A model generated the notes under the pieces. The model saw only the letters and a program-made list of their open reading frames with translations, was not told the DNA's origin and made no database searches. Positions 1 through 9,104 of a stretch of 64,000 nt of DNA are shown one piece after another. The position numbers and the translations under genes were made by a program. This stretch comes from Pseudoalteromonas arabiensis (GTDB lineage: Bacteria > Pseudomonadota > Gammaproteobacteria > Enterobacterales > Alteromonadaceae). Numbering within the stretch: position 1 is the stretch's first letter; each line of letters opens with the position of its first letter. The stretch is from contig NZ_LRUF01000005.1 in the NCBI RefSeq assembly GCF_001550155.1, forward strand, positions 1 through 64,000, read 5' to 3'.

Positions 1-4
1 TAAT

Positions 5-32
5 GCCAGTCAGTTAAGCTGACTGGCTTTTT
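5..32 (+). terminator. inward-facing terminator-like hairpin at left IS end
   Basis: GCCAGTCAG (5-13) pairs with CTGACTGGC (19-27) around a five-base loop, followed by a T run on the plus strand. The direction would stop transcription that enters the element from the left, antisense to the transposase. The structure overlaps the inverted repeat and the transposase stop codon. Confidence 0.6.
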
Positions 33-1338
33 TCTTTGTGGGGTATTTAGTCGGTCTTTTCCTCACAACTCTTGGGTAATACCTATCAGGCCGTTTGTCA
101 GGTAATTTCATCATCCTTAACGATTCCATCAGGTATTCATAGTGAACGGGCAACTTGGTTACTGTTTCCGGTAAAGTGGTTAGGAAGAACACGATGATGT
201 GTCTCATGCAGAGGCCGAAGCTAAGCCGCGATGGGGATAGCTCAGGCATATCTTTAACGGCATCCAGCATAATCATCCGAATCAGGTTGTAGGCCAGTAG
301 TAGTCCCCAGAGCTCCTGTCGTACCATCTCAGGTTTCTTGCTACGAAGTGTTAGCTTGGCCTGATTTAGCGTCTGTTTCATTTCCCTGAACCCTAGCTCT
401 ATTTCCCAGCGTTGAACGTACACATCAACAACTTCTTCGTAGGGAAACTGCAATACATCGACCATTGAACTGAGCACATGGTAGCTTTTCCCGTCTACTT
501 TGTAACTGGTTAGCCTCGCGTCGATGGTTTCTGGTAGACCATCAAATTTTTTCCGAGCCTGAGGCGAAGTCTTGAGAGTGATAACAGCATCATGTTCGCT
601 TAGTCGGTGTTTTACTGTGTACTGTAGATCTTTACGGGCAGGGAGCATCCAGTGCGTATTAACGCCTTTAGTCATCCATAAGTACAATAACCCCAGCGAA
701 TAATATCCTCTGTCGAAAAGAGTCAGAGAGTTATTGGGAACCGAAGGAATAAGCCGCTGCGCAAGAGACATCTCCCCCACATCCCGACTGTCAAACTCAC
801 TGGCCAGTAGAAGGTGGCTGGAGGTTTCCATCAGACTACACATGCGTACCTGTGGATACGGATTATCGCCTTTAGCATTACGGTCACAACCGAATGCAGT
901 AAGGTTCTCACCGGTATCCTGAGCACGAAACATCACGCCATCAACTGCTAACACATTTAAACCACACCACTGTTCAAAGGCAAAATCACCAAAGGCCCGT
1001 TGTGCCATCAGCTTAAAGACGTGACCGACAGCTTCATCACCTAGTCGTTGCCGAGCTTGAACTACCGCACTGGGGGCAACAAATCGATTTTTACCTGGTA
1101 ATGAGATATCAAGTTTATTTGCGATGTCCCAGACAGGGTCATTACGAAAAAGACTCATACCCACGATAGTAAATACGACCGAATCCAGAGGTAACCGGCG
1201 ACGTCTGATAGTTGCTACGCCCGATAGTGTATAGGCTTGCTGAAGAAGTTCAGGGTCGACAAAAGACATAAGCTTATCGACAGCCTTCAAGTCTTCCGCA
1301 TGACTAAATGTTTCATCGAGGTTTGTGAGTAAAGACAT
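10..1338 (-). CDS. IS4-group DDE transposase
   Basis: This enzyme cuts and joins the ends of the surrounding insertion sequence. The 442 residues contain an N-terminal IS4 domain with a run of basic residues (RRRRLPLDS near residue 45). A DDE catalytic domain follows, with an aspartate in LAVDGVMF, another in LTLFDRGYYS, and the glutamate in the family signature Y-x2-R-x3-E-x6-K seen in YVQRWEIELGFREMK. All three acidic residues are present and the frame is open from end to end, so the gene looks intact. The start is an ATG right after a long hairpin, and no clear ribosome binding site is visible. The stop codon falls inside the left terminal hairpin. Confidence 0.93.
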   Translation of the reverse strand: MSLLTNLDETFSHAEDLKAVDKLMSFVDPELLQQAYTLSGVATIRRRRLPLDSVVFTIVGMSLFRNDPVWDIANKLDISLPGKNRFVAPSAVVQARQRLGDEAVGHVFKLMAQRAFGDFAFEQWCGLNVLAVDGVMFRAQDTGENLTAFGCDRNAKGDNPYPQVRMCSLMETSSHLLLASEFDSRDVGEMSLAQRLIPSVPNNSLTLFDRGYYSLGLLYLWMTKGVNTHWMLPARKDLQYTVKHRLSEHDAVITLKTSPQARKKFDGLPETIDARLTSYKVDGKSYHVLSSMVDVLQFPYEEVVDVYVQRWEIELGFREMKQTLNQAKLTLRSKKPEMVRQELWGLLLAYNLIRMIMLDAVKDMPELSPSRLSFGLCMRHIIVFFLTTLPETVTKLPVHYEYLMESLRMMKLPDKRPDRYYPRVVRKRPTKYPTKKKASQLN

Positions 1339-1374
1339 AAAAAAATCCGATATCAGTTTCTGATATCGGATTTT
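1339..1374 (-). terminator. hairpin with U-tract just before transposase start
   Basis: A perfect 14-base inverted repeat (1342-1355 with 1361-1374, five-base loop) is followed on the minus strand by a T run that reaches the transposase ATG at 1338. In form this is a Rho-independent terminator facing inward. It would block read-through from flanking genes into the transposase, and could also hide the start from ribosomes. Other insertion sequences limit transposition in this way; the role here is inferred from shape and position. Confidence 0.6.
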
Positions 1375-1432
1375 GAAGCCTTTAAAAGATCGGTCAACCG
1401 ATCATGAAAATATTCTTAACTGATCGGCATTA

Positions 1433-1454
1433 GGCAACTTGCCGGTTTTTTTTG
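1433..1454 (+). terminator. terminator remnant at IS right flank
   Basis: Right outside the element, GGCA-ACT-TGCC is followed by GG and eight Ts. With two extra Cs to the left it would form the perfect stem CCGGCA/TGCCGG of a terminator. The IS appears to have landed in, or next to, the terminator of a gene that lies left of this window. The stem that remains here is only four pairs. Confidence 0.4.
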
Positions 1455-1477
1455 TTTCTGACTCATGGTTCGCCTGA

Positions 1478-1508
1478 TTCTCGCCTTAAAAAAATATTCT
1501 GGTATGAT
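1478..1508 (+). promoter_or_regulatory. possible tsaE promoter (extended -10)
   Basis: An extended -10 element, TG-G-TATGAT, lies at 1500-1508, 39 bases before the tsaE ATG. The matching -35 position reads TTCTCG and is poor. Because the IS separates tsaE from whatever lies upstream, a promoter in this 115-base gap would be needed to keep the operon expressed. Confidence 0.4.
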
Positions 1509-1547
1509 TAATAAAGTAATGTGTTTCAAGTATTTCATGAGGTAATA

Positions 1548-2018
1548 ATGACCAACAGTGTTGGCTTTGCATTGGCAGATGAAGCCGCAACGGTAAATAT
1601 GGGCAAGCAACTTGCAAAATTAATGGAGCAAGGAGCTGTGATTTATTTACATGGAGACTTAGGTGCCGGTAAAACCACCTTAACGCGTGGTATTGTGCAA
1701 GGTTTTGGTCATCAAGGTAAGGTTAAGAGTCCAACTTATACACTGGTTGAACCATACCAGTTAGATAAAGCTGATATTTATCACTTCGATCTATATCGCT
1801 TGGGCGACCCTGAAGAGCTTGAGTATATGGGGATCCGTGACTATTTTTCCCCACACGCTATTTGCGTAGTAGAGTGGCCTGAAAAAGGGGGGGAGTTTAT
1901 ACCCACGCCAGATCTTGATGTTACATTACGTTATGAAGGTGAAGCACGTGCTATTTTAATAAATAGTTTAACAGAGCGTGGTCATTCGATTGTAGAGAAG
2001 TTGAAGAGCACGCAATAA
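1548..2018 (+). CDS. tsaE: tRNA t6A synthesis ATPase TsaE
   Basis: TsaE is the ATPase subunit that works with TsaB, TsaC and TsaD to place threonylcarbamoyl on A37 of ANN-decoding tRNAs in the cytoplasm. The 156-residue protein has a P-loop GDLGAGKTT (about residues 36-44), the KSPTYTLVEPY segment and the HFDLYRLGDPEELEYMG motif typical of the family. I chose the ATG at 1548 over an upstream in-frame ATG (1521) because GAGGT stands at the right distance before it. It opens the tsaE-amiB-mutL-miaA-hfq-hflX run. The 3' part contains an A5G7 run (1882-1893) that could slip during replication. Confidence 0.95.
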   Translation: MTNSVGFALADEAATVNMGKQLAKLMEQGAVIYLHGDLGAGKTTLTRGIVQGFGHQGKVKSPTYTLVEPYQLDKADIYHFDLYRLGDPEELEYMGIRDYFSPHAICVVEWPEKGGEFIPTPDLDVTLRYEGEARAILINSLTERGHSIVEKLKSTQ

Positions 2019-2051
2019 TAAACAGATAAAAATAAAGGTGTATGAGCAAAA

Positions 2052-3395
2052 ATGGGTCGTTGTACATTTAAACTATTAACTATCTTAATGTTTTTGGTTG
2101 TAAGCCAAGTTGCGTTTGCACAAAATACAATTAATAGCGTACGTGTCTGGCCCTCTCCTGACAGCACTCGTGTGGTCTTTGATTTGAACGAGAAGCCTGA
2201 TTTTAGTTATTTTATGCTAAAAAACCCAGCCCGTTTAGTGGTTGACTTAAAAAATACCAATAAGCTAGATAGCTTGCCTAATATTCCTAAAAAGCATCAG
2301 ATAGTTTCAAAACTGCGTTACTCAAAGCCAAAAGATAGTAAAAGTGTCCGTTTTGTTTTTGAACTCGCGCGCGCCAGTAAACCGGTTGTGTTTGCTTTAT
2401 TGCCTACCGAACCATACAAACACCGCTTAGTGGTTGACCTTGTAGATAAAACACCGAATGCAGAACCGATTGCTTCAACTAACACGAGTGTGAAAAAACG
2501 AGAGCTTCATCAAGAACGTGATATCGTCATTGCTATTGACGCGGGTCACGGTGGTGAAGACCCAGGTTCAATTGGCCCCTCAGGTACCTATGAAAAAGAT
2601 ATCACGCTACAAATAGCGAAGCGCTTAGAGCGCATGATAGACGCTGAACGAGGAATGATCTCGCGTATGGTGCGCCGCAGTGACTACTTTGTAAATTTAA
2701 ACACCCGAACCAGCATTGCTCGTAAGAAAAAAGCCGACTTTTTTGTGTCGATCCATGCCGATGCCTTTACTAGCCCGCAACCAAATGGTGCGTCAGTATG
2801 GGTGCTTTCACTGCGCCGTGCTAATTCAGAAATTGGTAAATGGATTGAGGATAAAGAGAAACATTCCGAGCTTTTAGGTGGTGCTGCTGGGGTATTAAAA
2901 GATACTGCGAGCGAAAAATATTTAGCGCAAGCACTGTTAGATATGTCGATGGATCACTCGATGAAAACAGGCTTTAGTGTTGCACAAGAAGTTGTTAGTG
3001 AATTAAAAAAAGTTGCTAAAATGCACAAAAAGCACCCTCAAGCGGCAAGTCTTGCGGTATTGAAATCTCCAGATATTCCGTCTATTTTGGTCGAAACTGG
3101 GTTTATTTCGAACCCGCGTGAAGAGCGAATGCTAAAAACAGCACAGCATCAAGAGCGCTTAGCAAAAGCAATTTTCACCTCAATTAAAAATTACTATATG
3201 CAAAACCCGCCAGACGACTCGTTATTTGCTAAGTTAAAAGCGCAGTTTCCGACTAAACACAAAGTACGTCCAGGTGAATCATTAAGTATTTTGGCAAGCA
3301 GATACAATACCTCCGTTAGTAAGTTAAAAACGGCCAACAACTTAAAATCGAATACCCTGTTTATTGGTCAAGAGCTTGATATTCCGCAAAGCTAA
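2052..3395 (+). CDS. amiB: N-acetylmuramoyl-L-alanine amidase AmiB-type
   Basis: This periplasmic zinc amidase cleaves the stem peptide from muramic acid during septum splitting. A signal peptide covers residues 1-23 (cut after AFA). An AMIN targeting domain lies at about 30-135. The Amidase_3 catalytic domain (about 158-375) has zinc ligands His166 ([10 protein letters not shown]), Glu181 and His235 (SIHADAF), and the catalytic Glu348 (VETGF). One LysM peptidoglycan-binding repeat ends the protein (about 403-446). The single C-terminal LysM and the position between tsaE and mutL are as in E. coli amiB. It starts 33 bases after tsaE. The ribosome site AAAGGTG is somewhat far from the ATG. Confidence 0.94.
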   Translation: MGRCTFKLLTILMFLVVSQVAFAQNTINSVRVWPSPDSTRVVFDLNEKPDFSYFMLKNPARLVVDLKNTNKLDSLPNIPKKHQIVSKLRYSKPKDSKSVRFVFELARASKPVVFALLPTEPYKHRLVVDLVDKTPNAEPIASTNTSVKKRELHQERDIVIAIDAGHGGEDPGSIGPSGTYEKDITLQIAKRLERMIDAERGMISRMVRRSDYFVNLNTRTSIARKKKADFFVSIHADAFTSPQPNGASVWVLSLRRANSEIGKWIEDKEKHSELLGGAAGVLKDTASEKYLAQALLDMSMDHSMKTGFSVAQEVVSELKKVAKMHKKHPQAASLAVLKSPDIPSILVETGFISNPREERMLKTAQHQERLAKAIFTSIKNYYMQNPPDDSLFAKLKAQFPTKHKVRPGESLSILASRYNTSVSKLKTANNLKSNTLFIGQELDIPQS

Positions 3396-3418
3396 TCAAT
3401 TTTTGCGTTAGGAACACT

Positions 3419-5257
3419 ATGAGTATAGAAATACTACCCGCGCGATTGGCTAACCAAATTGCTGCGGGTGAAGTGGTTGAACGACCAGCCTCGGTTGTTA
3501 AAGAGCTAGTCGAAAACAGTTTAGATGCTGGCGCAACGCGCATTCAAATAGACATTGAACGTGGTGGCCACAAGCTTATTCGCATTCGTGATAATGGCTC
3601 AGGCATTAATAAAGATGAGCTGACATTAGCCTTGTCACGCCATGCCACGAGTAAACTAAAATCACTTGATGACTTAGAGAACATTTGCTCACTGGGTTTT
3701 CGTGGTGAAGCCTTGGCATCTATTAGTTCAGTATCGCGCTTAACTTTGAGCTCAAAGCCAAAACAGCAAGAAGCTGCATGGCAAGCCTTTGCAGAAGGGC
3801 GTGATATGGCTGTGCAAATAAAACCAACAGCCCACCCAGATGGCACCACTATTGAAGTTAAAGATTTATTTTTTAACACCCCCGCACGACGCAAATTTCT
3901 GCGCACAGAAAAAACAGAGTTTTCACATATTGATGAGCTTATAAAGCGGATTGCATTGAGCCGGTTTGATGTCTCAATTACGTTAACGCATAACGGCAAA
4001 GTGGTGCGTCAATACCGTGCAAAGCCTAATCCAGAACAAGCAATTAGCCGTGTTGCACAAGTTGCCGGTAAAATCTTTAGTGAACAAGGTTTGCATATTC
4101 AATCTGGTGAAGCAGGGTTAATGCTAAGAGGCTGGGTATTGCCTGTTGGGTCAAGCAATACGACTCAGTATACCTATGTGAATAACCGCATGATGCGCGA
4201 CAAGCTCATTTTACACGCGATTCGCCAAGCATTTGAAGAAGTCGCAGGCTCAGAAGAACTACCAGGCTTTGTTATCTACATTGATATTGACCCACGTCAG
4301 GTCGATGTAAATGTGCATCCAGCCAAGCATGAAGTACGTTTTCATCAAGGGCGTTTAGTGCATGACTTTATTTTGCAGGCAATAAAACAAGTTGTGGTGC
4401 CGCTGCAGCATGAAGCTGGTTTTACTGAGCACAATGACACTGCTTTTCAGCAGGCCCCGTTTGAAGAGTTGAGTCTGAGTAGCTCGCAGTTAAGCTATAC
4501 TGCATCAGCGCCTACAGAGCAGTATGATTATCCTAAATCAGAGTTACAGCCAACACGCTCAGCGAGTTACTCTGGCACAGCAGGGCGTTCGGGAGGGGGG
4601 GTTAGTCGCGATAGCCAAGGACGCAGTAAAGCATCACATCAAGATGTGAATGCTTTTTATCAAGGGATCAGTGAGCAACATGCTGCGCATTTTGATCAAG
4701 TACGGCCTGAGCCAAGCATTGCTGCACCGGTTGTGGAGCAAACAAAACTTGCCAAACTTATTCACGTACGCGAAGGTGAATGCGTATTTAGTGAAGACAA
4801 GCAACTATTTGCTGCGCATTTTAAGCATGCTTTAGCGCTCGACTGGCAAGCGCAAGTAGAGCAAGCTGGCAGTCTTGATGGCAAAGCTTTGTTGTTACCT
4901 GTACGAGTAAACACACATGCTGATGATATTAGTGCTTTAAATGCTCAGCAGTCGTGGTTTACCCTGCTAGGTTTTGATTTAGTGATTGAAAAGCAATTTG
5001 TGATGGTTAAAAAGCTTCCGCCTTGTATGTATTTACTTGATGTTAGTAATGCCATTGAGCGACTTATCATTGCTTGCAAAACATCGCCAAGTTCATTGGA
5101 TGAATGGCTAGAATGGTTAACACAGCAAATTCCGACACGTTATTACACAAGCCAAGCCTTTATGGAACAAGTGACTCGGTTAGAAAATAATCCACAAACT
5201 ATGCAACGTTTACGTCAAAAAGCAGTTAAAATAGAACTATCTCAGTTTTTAAACTAA
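3419..5257 (+). CDS. mutL: DNA mismatch repair protein MutL
   Basis: MutL is the ATP-driven matchmaker that links MutS mismatch recognition to strand nicking. The N-terminal GHKL ATPase has the metal/ATP motif ENSLDAGAT (residues 32-40), DNGSG (58-62), GFRGEAL (93-99) and [11 protein letters not shown] poorly conserved linker (about 335-430) precedes the dimerisation domain. The C-terminus lacks the DQHAxxExxxE endonuclease motif, as in bacteria that use MutH. Length 612 is normal. A run of seven Gs (4595-4601) lies in the linker at codons 393-395, so slippage there would remove the C-terminal domain. Gaps of 23 bases to amiB and 15 to miaA suggest one transcript. Confidence 0.96.
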   Translation: MSIEILPARLANQIAAGEVVERPASVVKELVENSLDAGATRIQIDIERGGHKLIRIRDNGSGINKDELTLALSRHATSKLKSLDDLENICSLGFRGEALASISSVSRLTLSSKPKQQEAAWQAFAEGRDMAVQIKPTAHPDGTTIEVKDLFFNTPARRKFLRTEKTEFSHIDELIKRIALSRFDVSITLTHNGKVVRQYRAKPNPEQAISRVAQVAGKIFSEQGLHIQSGEAGLMLRGWVLPVGSSNTTQYTYVNNRMMRDKLILHAIRQAFEEVAGSEELPGFVIYIDIDPRQVDVNVHPAKHEVRFHQGRLVHDFILQAIKQVVVPLQHEAGFTEHNDTAFQQAPFEELSLSSSQLSYTASAPTEQYDYPKSELQPTRSASYSGTAGRSGGGVSRDSQGRSKASHQDVNAFYQGISEQHAAHFDQVRPEPSIAAPVVEQTKLAKLIHVREGECVFSEDKQLFAAHFKHALALDWQAQVEQAGSLDGKALLLPVRVNTHADDISALNAQQSWFTLLGFDLVIEKQFVMVKKLPPCMYLLDVSNAIERLIIACKTSPSSLDEWLEWLTQQIPTRYYTSQAFMEQVTRLENNPQTMQRLRQKAVKIELSQFLN

Positions 5258-5272
5258 GCAAGGTATTTAGGC

Positions 5273-6190
5273 TTGAATAACTTACCCGTCATTTTTTTAA
5301 TGGGACCAACCGCAGCAGGGAAAACAGACTTAGCAATTTCGCTGTGTGAGCATTTAAACACAGAAATAATCAGTGTAGATTCAGCGCTGGTGTACAAAGA
5401 TATGAATATTGGTACAGCTAAACCAGATGCTGATGAATTAGTGCGAGCGCCTCATCATCTAATCGATATTATTGATCCTGCAGAAAGTTATTCAGTTGCT
5501 GATTTTCGTCGCGATGCGATTGAAAAGATTGATCTATTTCATAAGCAAGGTAAAGTACCTGTATTAGTTGGCGGTACAATGATGTACTTTAAGTCATTGA
5601 TTGATGGTTTGTCGCCACTACCAGAGGCATCACCCGAAGTGCGGGCTGAACTCGAAAAGGAAGCAAAGCAGTTTGGTTGGCCGCATTTGCACGCAGAGCT
5701 CGTTAAAATCGATCCTGAGGCTGCGAGTAAAATAAGTGAAAATGATTCACAACGTATTAATCGTGCGCTCGAAGTTTATCGTATAACTGGCAAAACAATG
5801 ACAGAGTTACAAAAACAAAAGCAGCCAGCGCTTCCTTATACTTTTCATCAATTTGCTATCGCGCCTGCCGATCGCAGCGTTTTACATCAGCGAATTGAGA
5901 AAAGGTTTAAAATAATGCTTGAACAGGGGTTTGAAAATGAAGTTTCATCCCTATATAAACGTAAGGATTTACACCCAGATCTACCTTCGATTCGTTGCGT
6001 AGGTTATAGACAAATGTGGGATTACATTGCAGGCGAAATTGACTATGATGAAATGGTCTTTCGTGGTGTTGCTGCCACGCGCCAGCTTGCCAAGCGGCAG
6101 TTAACTTGGCTAAGAGGTTGGCCTGATGTTACATGGTTGGCCACGGGTGATGAAGAAAACTTGCAACGTGTAGTAAGTTCGCTAAGCTAG
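5273..6190 (+). CDS. miaA: tRNA dimethylallyltransferase MiaA
   Basis: MiaA adds the isopentenyl group from dimethylallyl diphosphate to N6 of A37 in tRNAs that read UNN codons. The 305-residue protein shows the P-loop GPTAAGKTD (11-19), the [16 protein letters not shown] segment that binds substrate, and the conserved GYRQMWDY motif near the C-terminus. The start is a TTG at 5273, with AAGG about nine bases upstream. The N-terminus [14 protein letters not shown] fits the family with no missing residues. It follows mutL by 15 bases and precedes hfq, the usual order in gammaproteobacteria. Confidence 0.95.
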   Translation: MNNLPVIFLMGPTAAGKTDLAISLCEHLNTEIISVDSALVYKDMNIGTAKPDADELVRAPHHLIDIIDPAESYSVADFRRDAIEKIDLFHKQGKVPVLVGGTMMYFKSLIDGLSPLPEASPEVRAELEKEAKQFGWPHLHAELVKIDPEAASKISENDSQRINRALEVYRITGKTMTELQKQKQPALPYTFHQFAIAPADRSVLHQRIEKRFKIMLEQGFENEVSSLYKRKDLHPDLPSIRCVGYRQMWDYIAGEIDYDEMVFRGVAATRQLAKRQLTWLRGWPDVTWLATGDEENLQRVVSSLS

Positions 6191-6213
6191 TAGTAGTTGA
6201 AAAATTTTTAGCT

Positions 6214-6245
6214 TTGTTAAATTAGTTCAGCTACTTAATTATAAT
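6214..6245 (+). promoter_or_regulatory. likely hfq promoter
   Basis: A perfect -10 TATAAT lies at 6240-6245, 26 bases before the hfq ATG. The -35 is weak: TTAAAT at 17-base spacing or TTGTTA at 20. Internal promoters between miaA and hfq are known in E. coli, which supports the reading. Confidence 0.5.
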
Positions 6246-6270
6246 AACACCTAGAACGAAGGAAAATAAC

Positions 6271-6534
6271 ATGGCAAAAGGCCAGTCGTTACAAGACCCA
6301 TTTTTGAATGCGTTACGTCGTGAGCGCATTCCAGTATCAATCTTTTTGGTTAATGGCATTAAGTTACAGGGTAAAATCCAGTCATTTGACCAATTTGTTA
6401 TTTTACTTGAAAACACCGTGAATCAAATGGTGTATAAACACGCTATTTCTACCGTAGTTCCAGCGCGTACTGTTAACTTCCAAGGTGCACAAGGAAGCGA
6501 TGATTCAGAAGAGCAAGAGCCTGGAAATTTTTAA
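6271..6534 (+). CDS. hfq: RNA chaperone Hfq
   Basis: Hfq is a hexameric Sm-like protein that helps small RNAs pair with mRNAs. The 87 residues begin [18 protein letters not shown] and hold the Sm1 strand set ([19 protein letters not shown]) and the Sm2 signature [10 protein letters not shown]. The C-terminal tail after residue 66 is short and acidic (SDDSEEQEP). Acidic tips of this kind are known to promote RNA release in E. coli Hfq. A GAAGGA ribosome site precedes the ATG. It lies between miaA and hflX, as in E. coli. Confidence 0.98.
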   Translation: MAKGQSLQDPFLNALRRERIPVSIFLVNGIKLQGKIQSFDQFVILLENTVNQMVYKHAISTVVPARTVNFQGAQGSDDSEEQEPGNF

Positions 6535-6551
6535 ATTTAGGAGCGTAATGC

Positions 6552-7841
6552 TTGTTTGACCGTTATGAAGCCGGCGAACAGGCAGTTTTAGTTCATATCG
6601 ACTTACCTAAAGAAGGGGATCGTGAAGATCTTCATGAATTAGAGTTGTTGGTATCTTCTGCTGGTGTTAGTAGTTTGGCGATTGTGCAAGGCAGTCGTCA
6701 AGCACCACATCCGAAACTTTTCGTCGGTACCGGAAAAGCAGAAGAAATCGCTGAAACTGTCAAAATCCACAATGCAGATGTCATTATTTTCAACCATCAA
6801 CTAAGCCCGTCACAGGAACGTAACTTAGAGAGCGTTTGTCAGTGTCGTGTACTTGATCGTACGAGTTTGATCCTTGATATTTTTGCCCAGCGAGCGCGTA
6901 CTCATGAAGGTAAACTTCAAGTTGAGTTAGCGCAGCTACGTCACATTTCAACACGCTTGATCCGTGGTTGGACTCACCTTGAGCGCCAAAAAGGTGGGAT
7001 AGGTTTACGTGGTCCAGGTGAGACGCAGCTTGAAACCGATAGACGACTTCTGCGTGCAAGAATTAAGAATATTCGTGCACGATTAGATAAAGTTGCTGTG
7101 CAACGTGAACAGGGGCGACGAGCACGTACCCGTAATGAAATACCCACAGTGTCATTAGTTGGTTACACTAACGCAGGTAAATCGACCCTGTTTAATCGAA
7201 TAACAGACTCAGATGTGTATGCGGCCGACCAATTATTTGCAACACTTGACCCGACATTACGTAAGTTAGACATTGGCGATGTTGGTCCAGTGATCCTCGC
7301 GGATACTGTTGGCTTTATTCGTCACTTACCACATGATTTAGTGGCTGCTTTTAAAGCTACATTAACTGAAACCCGGGAAGCCGATTTACAGCTACATGTT
7401 ATTGACGTAGCAGACCCGCGTCGTAAAGAGAATATTGAGCAGGTGCAGTCAGTTCTAAAAGAAATTGATGCAGATGAAGTGCCGCAATTATTAGTGTATA
7501 ACAAAATTGATGCGCTAGATGACGTTGCGCCGCGTATAGATAGAAACGATGAAGGCCAGCCAATTAGAGTGTGGTTATCTGCTCGAACGGGTGTGGGTTG
7601 TGAGTTACTGTCAGAGGCAATTAATGAGTTGCTAGCAAAGAAAATGCTGGCAGAGTCGCTTAAATTACCTCCACAGCATGGTCGTATTCGCGCTGCATTA
7701 TTTAACTTAAATGCTGTTCATGAAGAGTGCTTTGATGAACAAGGTAATTGGTTGCTTTCAGTGCGTTTACCGATGGCTGAGTGGAATCGTTTGAAAAAAG
7801 AAATGGGACAGGATCTCGATTCTTTTATAGTTGCGAACTAA
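6552..7841 (+). CDS. hflX: ribosome-associated GTPase HflX
   Basis: HflX is a GTPase that splits stalled or heat-damaged 70S ribosomes. The 429 residues have an N-terminal HflX domain (about 10-190) with the conserved glycine-rich segment KGGIGLRGPGETQLETDRR. The G domain (about 198-365) has G1 GYTNAGKST, G3 DTVGF and G4 NKID. A short C-terminal domain follows. The start is a TTG at 6552 preceded by TAGGAGCG at good spacing; the sequence after it, FDRYEAGEQAVLVHI, matches the family N-terminus. It begins 18 bases after hfq. Confidence 0.95.
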   Translation: MFDRYEAGEQAVLVHIDLPKEGDREDLHELELLVSSAGVSSLAIVQGSRQAPHPKLFVGTGKAEEIAETVKIHNADVIIFNHQLSPSQERNLESVCQCRVLDRTSLILDIFAQRARTHEGKLQVELAQLRHISTRLIRGWTHLERQKGGIGLRGPGETQLETDRRLLRARIKNIRARLDKVAVQREQGRRARTRNEIPTVSLVGYTNAGKSTLFNRITDSDVYAADQLFATLDPTLRKLDIGDVGPVILADTVGFIRHLPHDLVAAFKATLTETREADLQLHVIDVADPRRKENIEQVQSVLKEIDADEVPQLLVYNKIDALDDVAPRIDRNDEGQPIRVWLSARTGVGCELLSEAINELLAKKMLAESLKLPPQHGRIRAALFNLNAVHEECFDEQGNWLLSVRLPMAEWNRLKKEMGQDLDSFIVAN

Positions 7842-7932
7842 AAATCGTCAGCATTTGTTAATTTTAGTATGAGAAATGCTGTAGATTTGATAGATTTAAC
7901 CCAATTCATTTAGATAACAATGGAGTATAGCT

Positions 7933-9099
7933 ATGGCCTGGAATGAACCGGGTAATAATGGCAATGATAAAGATCCGTGGAATAACAAAGGCGGAAAAGA
8001 TCAAGGCCCACCTGATTTAGACGAGGTACTGCGTAAATTCGGCAACAAGTTTGGCGGTTTATTTGGTGGTAACAAGCCAGGTAAAAACGGCGGCGGACTT
8101 GGTGGCGCAGGCATTTCTTTCATATTAATTATTGCCATCATCGTTTGGGCATTAAGCGGTATTTATACAGTTAAAGAAGCTGAGCGCGGTATTGTTTTAC
8201 AATTTGGTCAGTTTAGTCGCATTGCAGAGCCAGGCTTACGTTGGAAAATGACGTTCATCGAACGTGTCATTCCGGTTGATATTGAAGCGGTACGCTCTTT
8301 ATCTGCGAAAGGCTTTATGCTGACTGAAGATGAAAACGTCGTAAATGTAGAGTTTGAAGTGCAGTATCGTGTTATCGATCCTCACCTATATAAGTTCAGT
8401 GTAACGGATGCTGATCACAGCCTACAACAAGCGCTCGATAGCGCACTTCGCTATGTTATTGGTCATGTGAAAATGGACCAAGTATTAACAACAGGTCGTG
8501 AGGTCGTTCGTCAACAAACGTGGGATGAGCTAAACAAAATTATCGAGCCGTATAACCTTGGTATTATTGTTAGCGACGTGAACTTTAAAGATTCACGCCC
8601 ACCAGGTGAAGTAAAAGATGCCTTTGATGATGCTATTGCTGCACAAGAAGATGAAGAGCGTTTCATCCGTGAAGCAGAAGCTTATGCCCGTGAGATAGAG
8701 CCGCGTGCCCGTGGTCAAGTGACACGTATGACACAAGAAGCTGAAGCATATCGCGAGCGTATTACATTAGAAGCGCAAGGTGAGGTAGCACGCTTTGAAA
8801 AGCTATTACCAGAGTACCAAGCAGCGAAGGAAGTAACACGTAAACGTTTGTACATTGATGCAATGGAAGAAGTACTGGGTAATAGCTCTAAAGTACTTGT
8901 TGATGTGAAAAACGGTAATAACATGATGTATTTACCGCTTGATAAAATAATGGAAAAGCAAGGCACCGCGACCCGTGTTGCACTGCCAAGTTCAAGTGAT
9001 ATCAAAGATTTGCGCAACAAGTTGAATACATCACGCAACAGTACGGTTAACTCGAGTAATGACCGTTTTGCAACTGATCGCTTTAATGAGGGGAGATAA
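7933..9099 (+). CDS. hflK: FtsH-modulating membrane protein HflK
   Basis: HflK pairs with HflC in a large periplasmic SPFH ring that encloses the FtsH protease and limits its access to membrane proteins. The 388 residues start with a glycine/asparagine-rich cytoplasmic tail (1-55, with repeated GGxxGG), then one membrane segment (about 58-77, ISFILIIAIIVWALSGIY). The SPFH/band-7 domain and a long charged coiled coil (about 235-310) follow. The tail is polar and serine/asparagine-rich. It is separated from hflX by 91 bases and from hflC by five. Confidence 0.95.
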   Translation: MAWNEPGNNGNDKDPWNNKGGKDQGPPDLDEVLRKFGNKFGGLFGGNKPGKNGGGLGGAGISFILIIAIIVWALSGIYTVKEAERGIVLQFGQFSRIAEPGLRWKMTFIERVIPVDIEAVRSLSAKGFMLTEDENVVNVEFEVQYRVIDPHLYKFSVTDADHSLQQALDSALRYVIGHVKMDQVLTTGREVVRQQTWDELNKIIEPYNLGIIVSDVNFKDSRPPGEVKDAFDDAIAAQEDEERFIREAEAYAREIEPRARGQVTRMTQEAEAYRERITLEAQGEVARFEKLLPEYQAAKEVTRKRLYIDAMEEVLGNSSKVLVDVKNGNNMMYLPLDKIMEKQGTATRVALPSSSDIKDLRNKLNTSRNSTVNSSNDRFATDRFNEGR

Positions 9100-9104
9100 G
9101 CAAA

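Larger units (their letters stand above)
1..1432 (-). mobile_element. IS4-group insertion sequence, complete
   Basis: The element is bounded by imperfect terminal inverted repeats. The left end (1-18) reads TAATGCCAGTCAGTTAAG. The right end (1415-1432), read on the minus strand, is TAATGCCGATCAGTTAAG, so 16 of 18 bases agree. It encodes one transposase. The length of about 1.43 kb, the 442-residue transposase and the TAATGCC ends match the IS4 group from memory of E. coli IS4. The left end coincides with the first base of the window, so the left target duplication lies outside and could not be checked. Inward-facing terminator-like hairpins lie just inside both ends. Confidence 0.9.

Noticed and set aside
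1433..1547. A broken gene between the IS and tsaE
   Set aside because: The 115 bases show a terminator remnant and a possible promoter, but no reading frame that resembles a known neighbour such as nnr.
3544..3999. A 151-codon open frame on the minus strand
   Set aside because: It is antisense to the conserved ATPase part of mutL and shows no recognisable motif.
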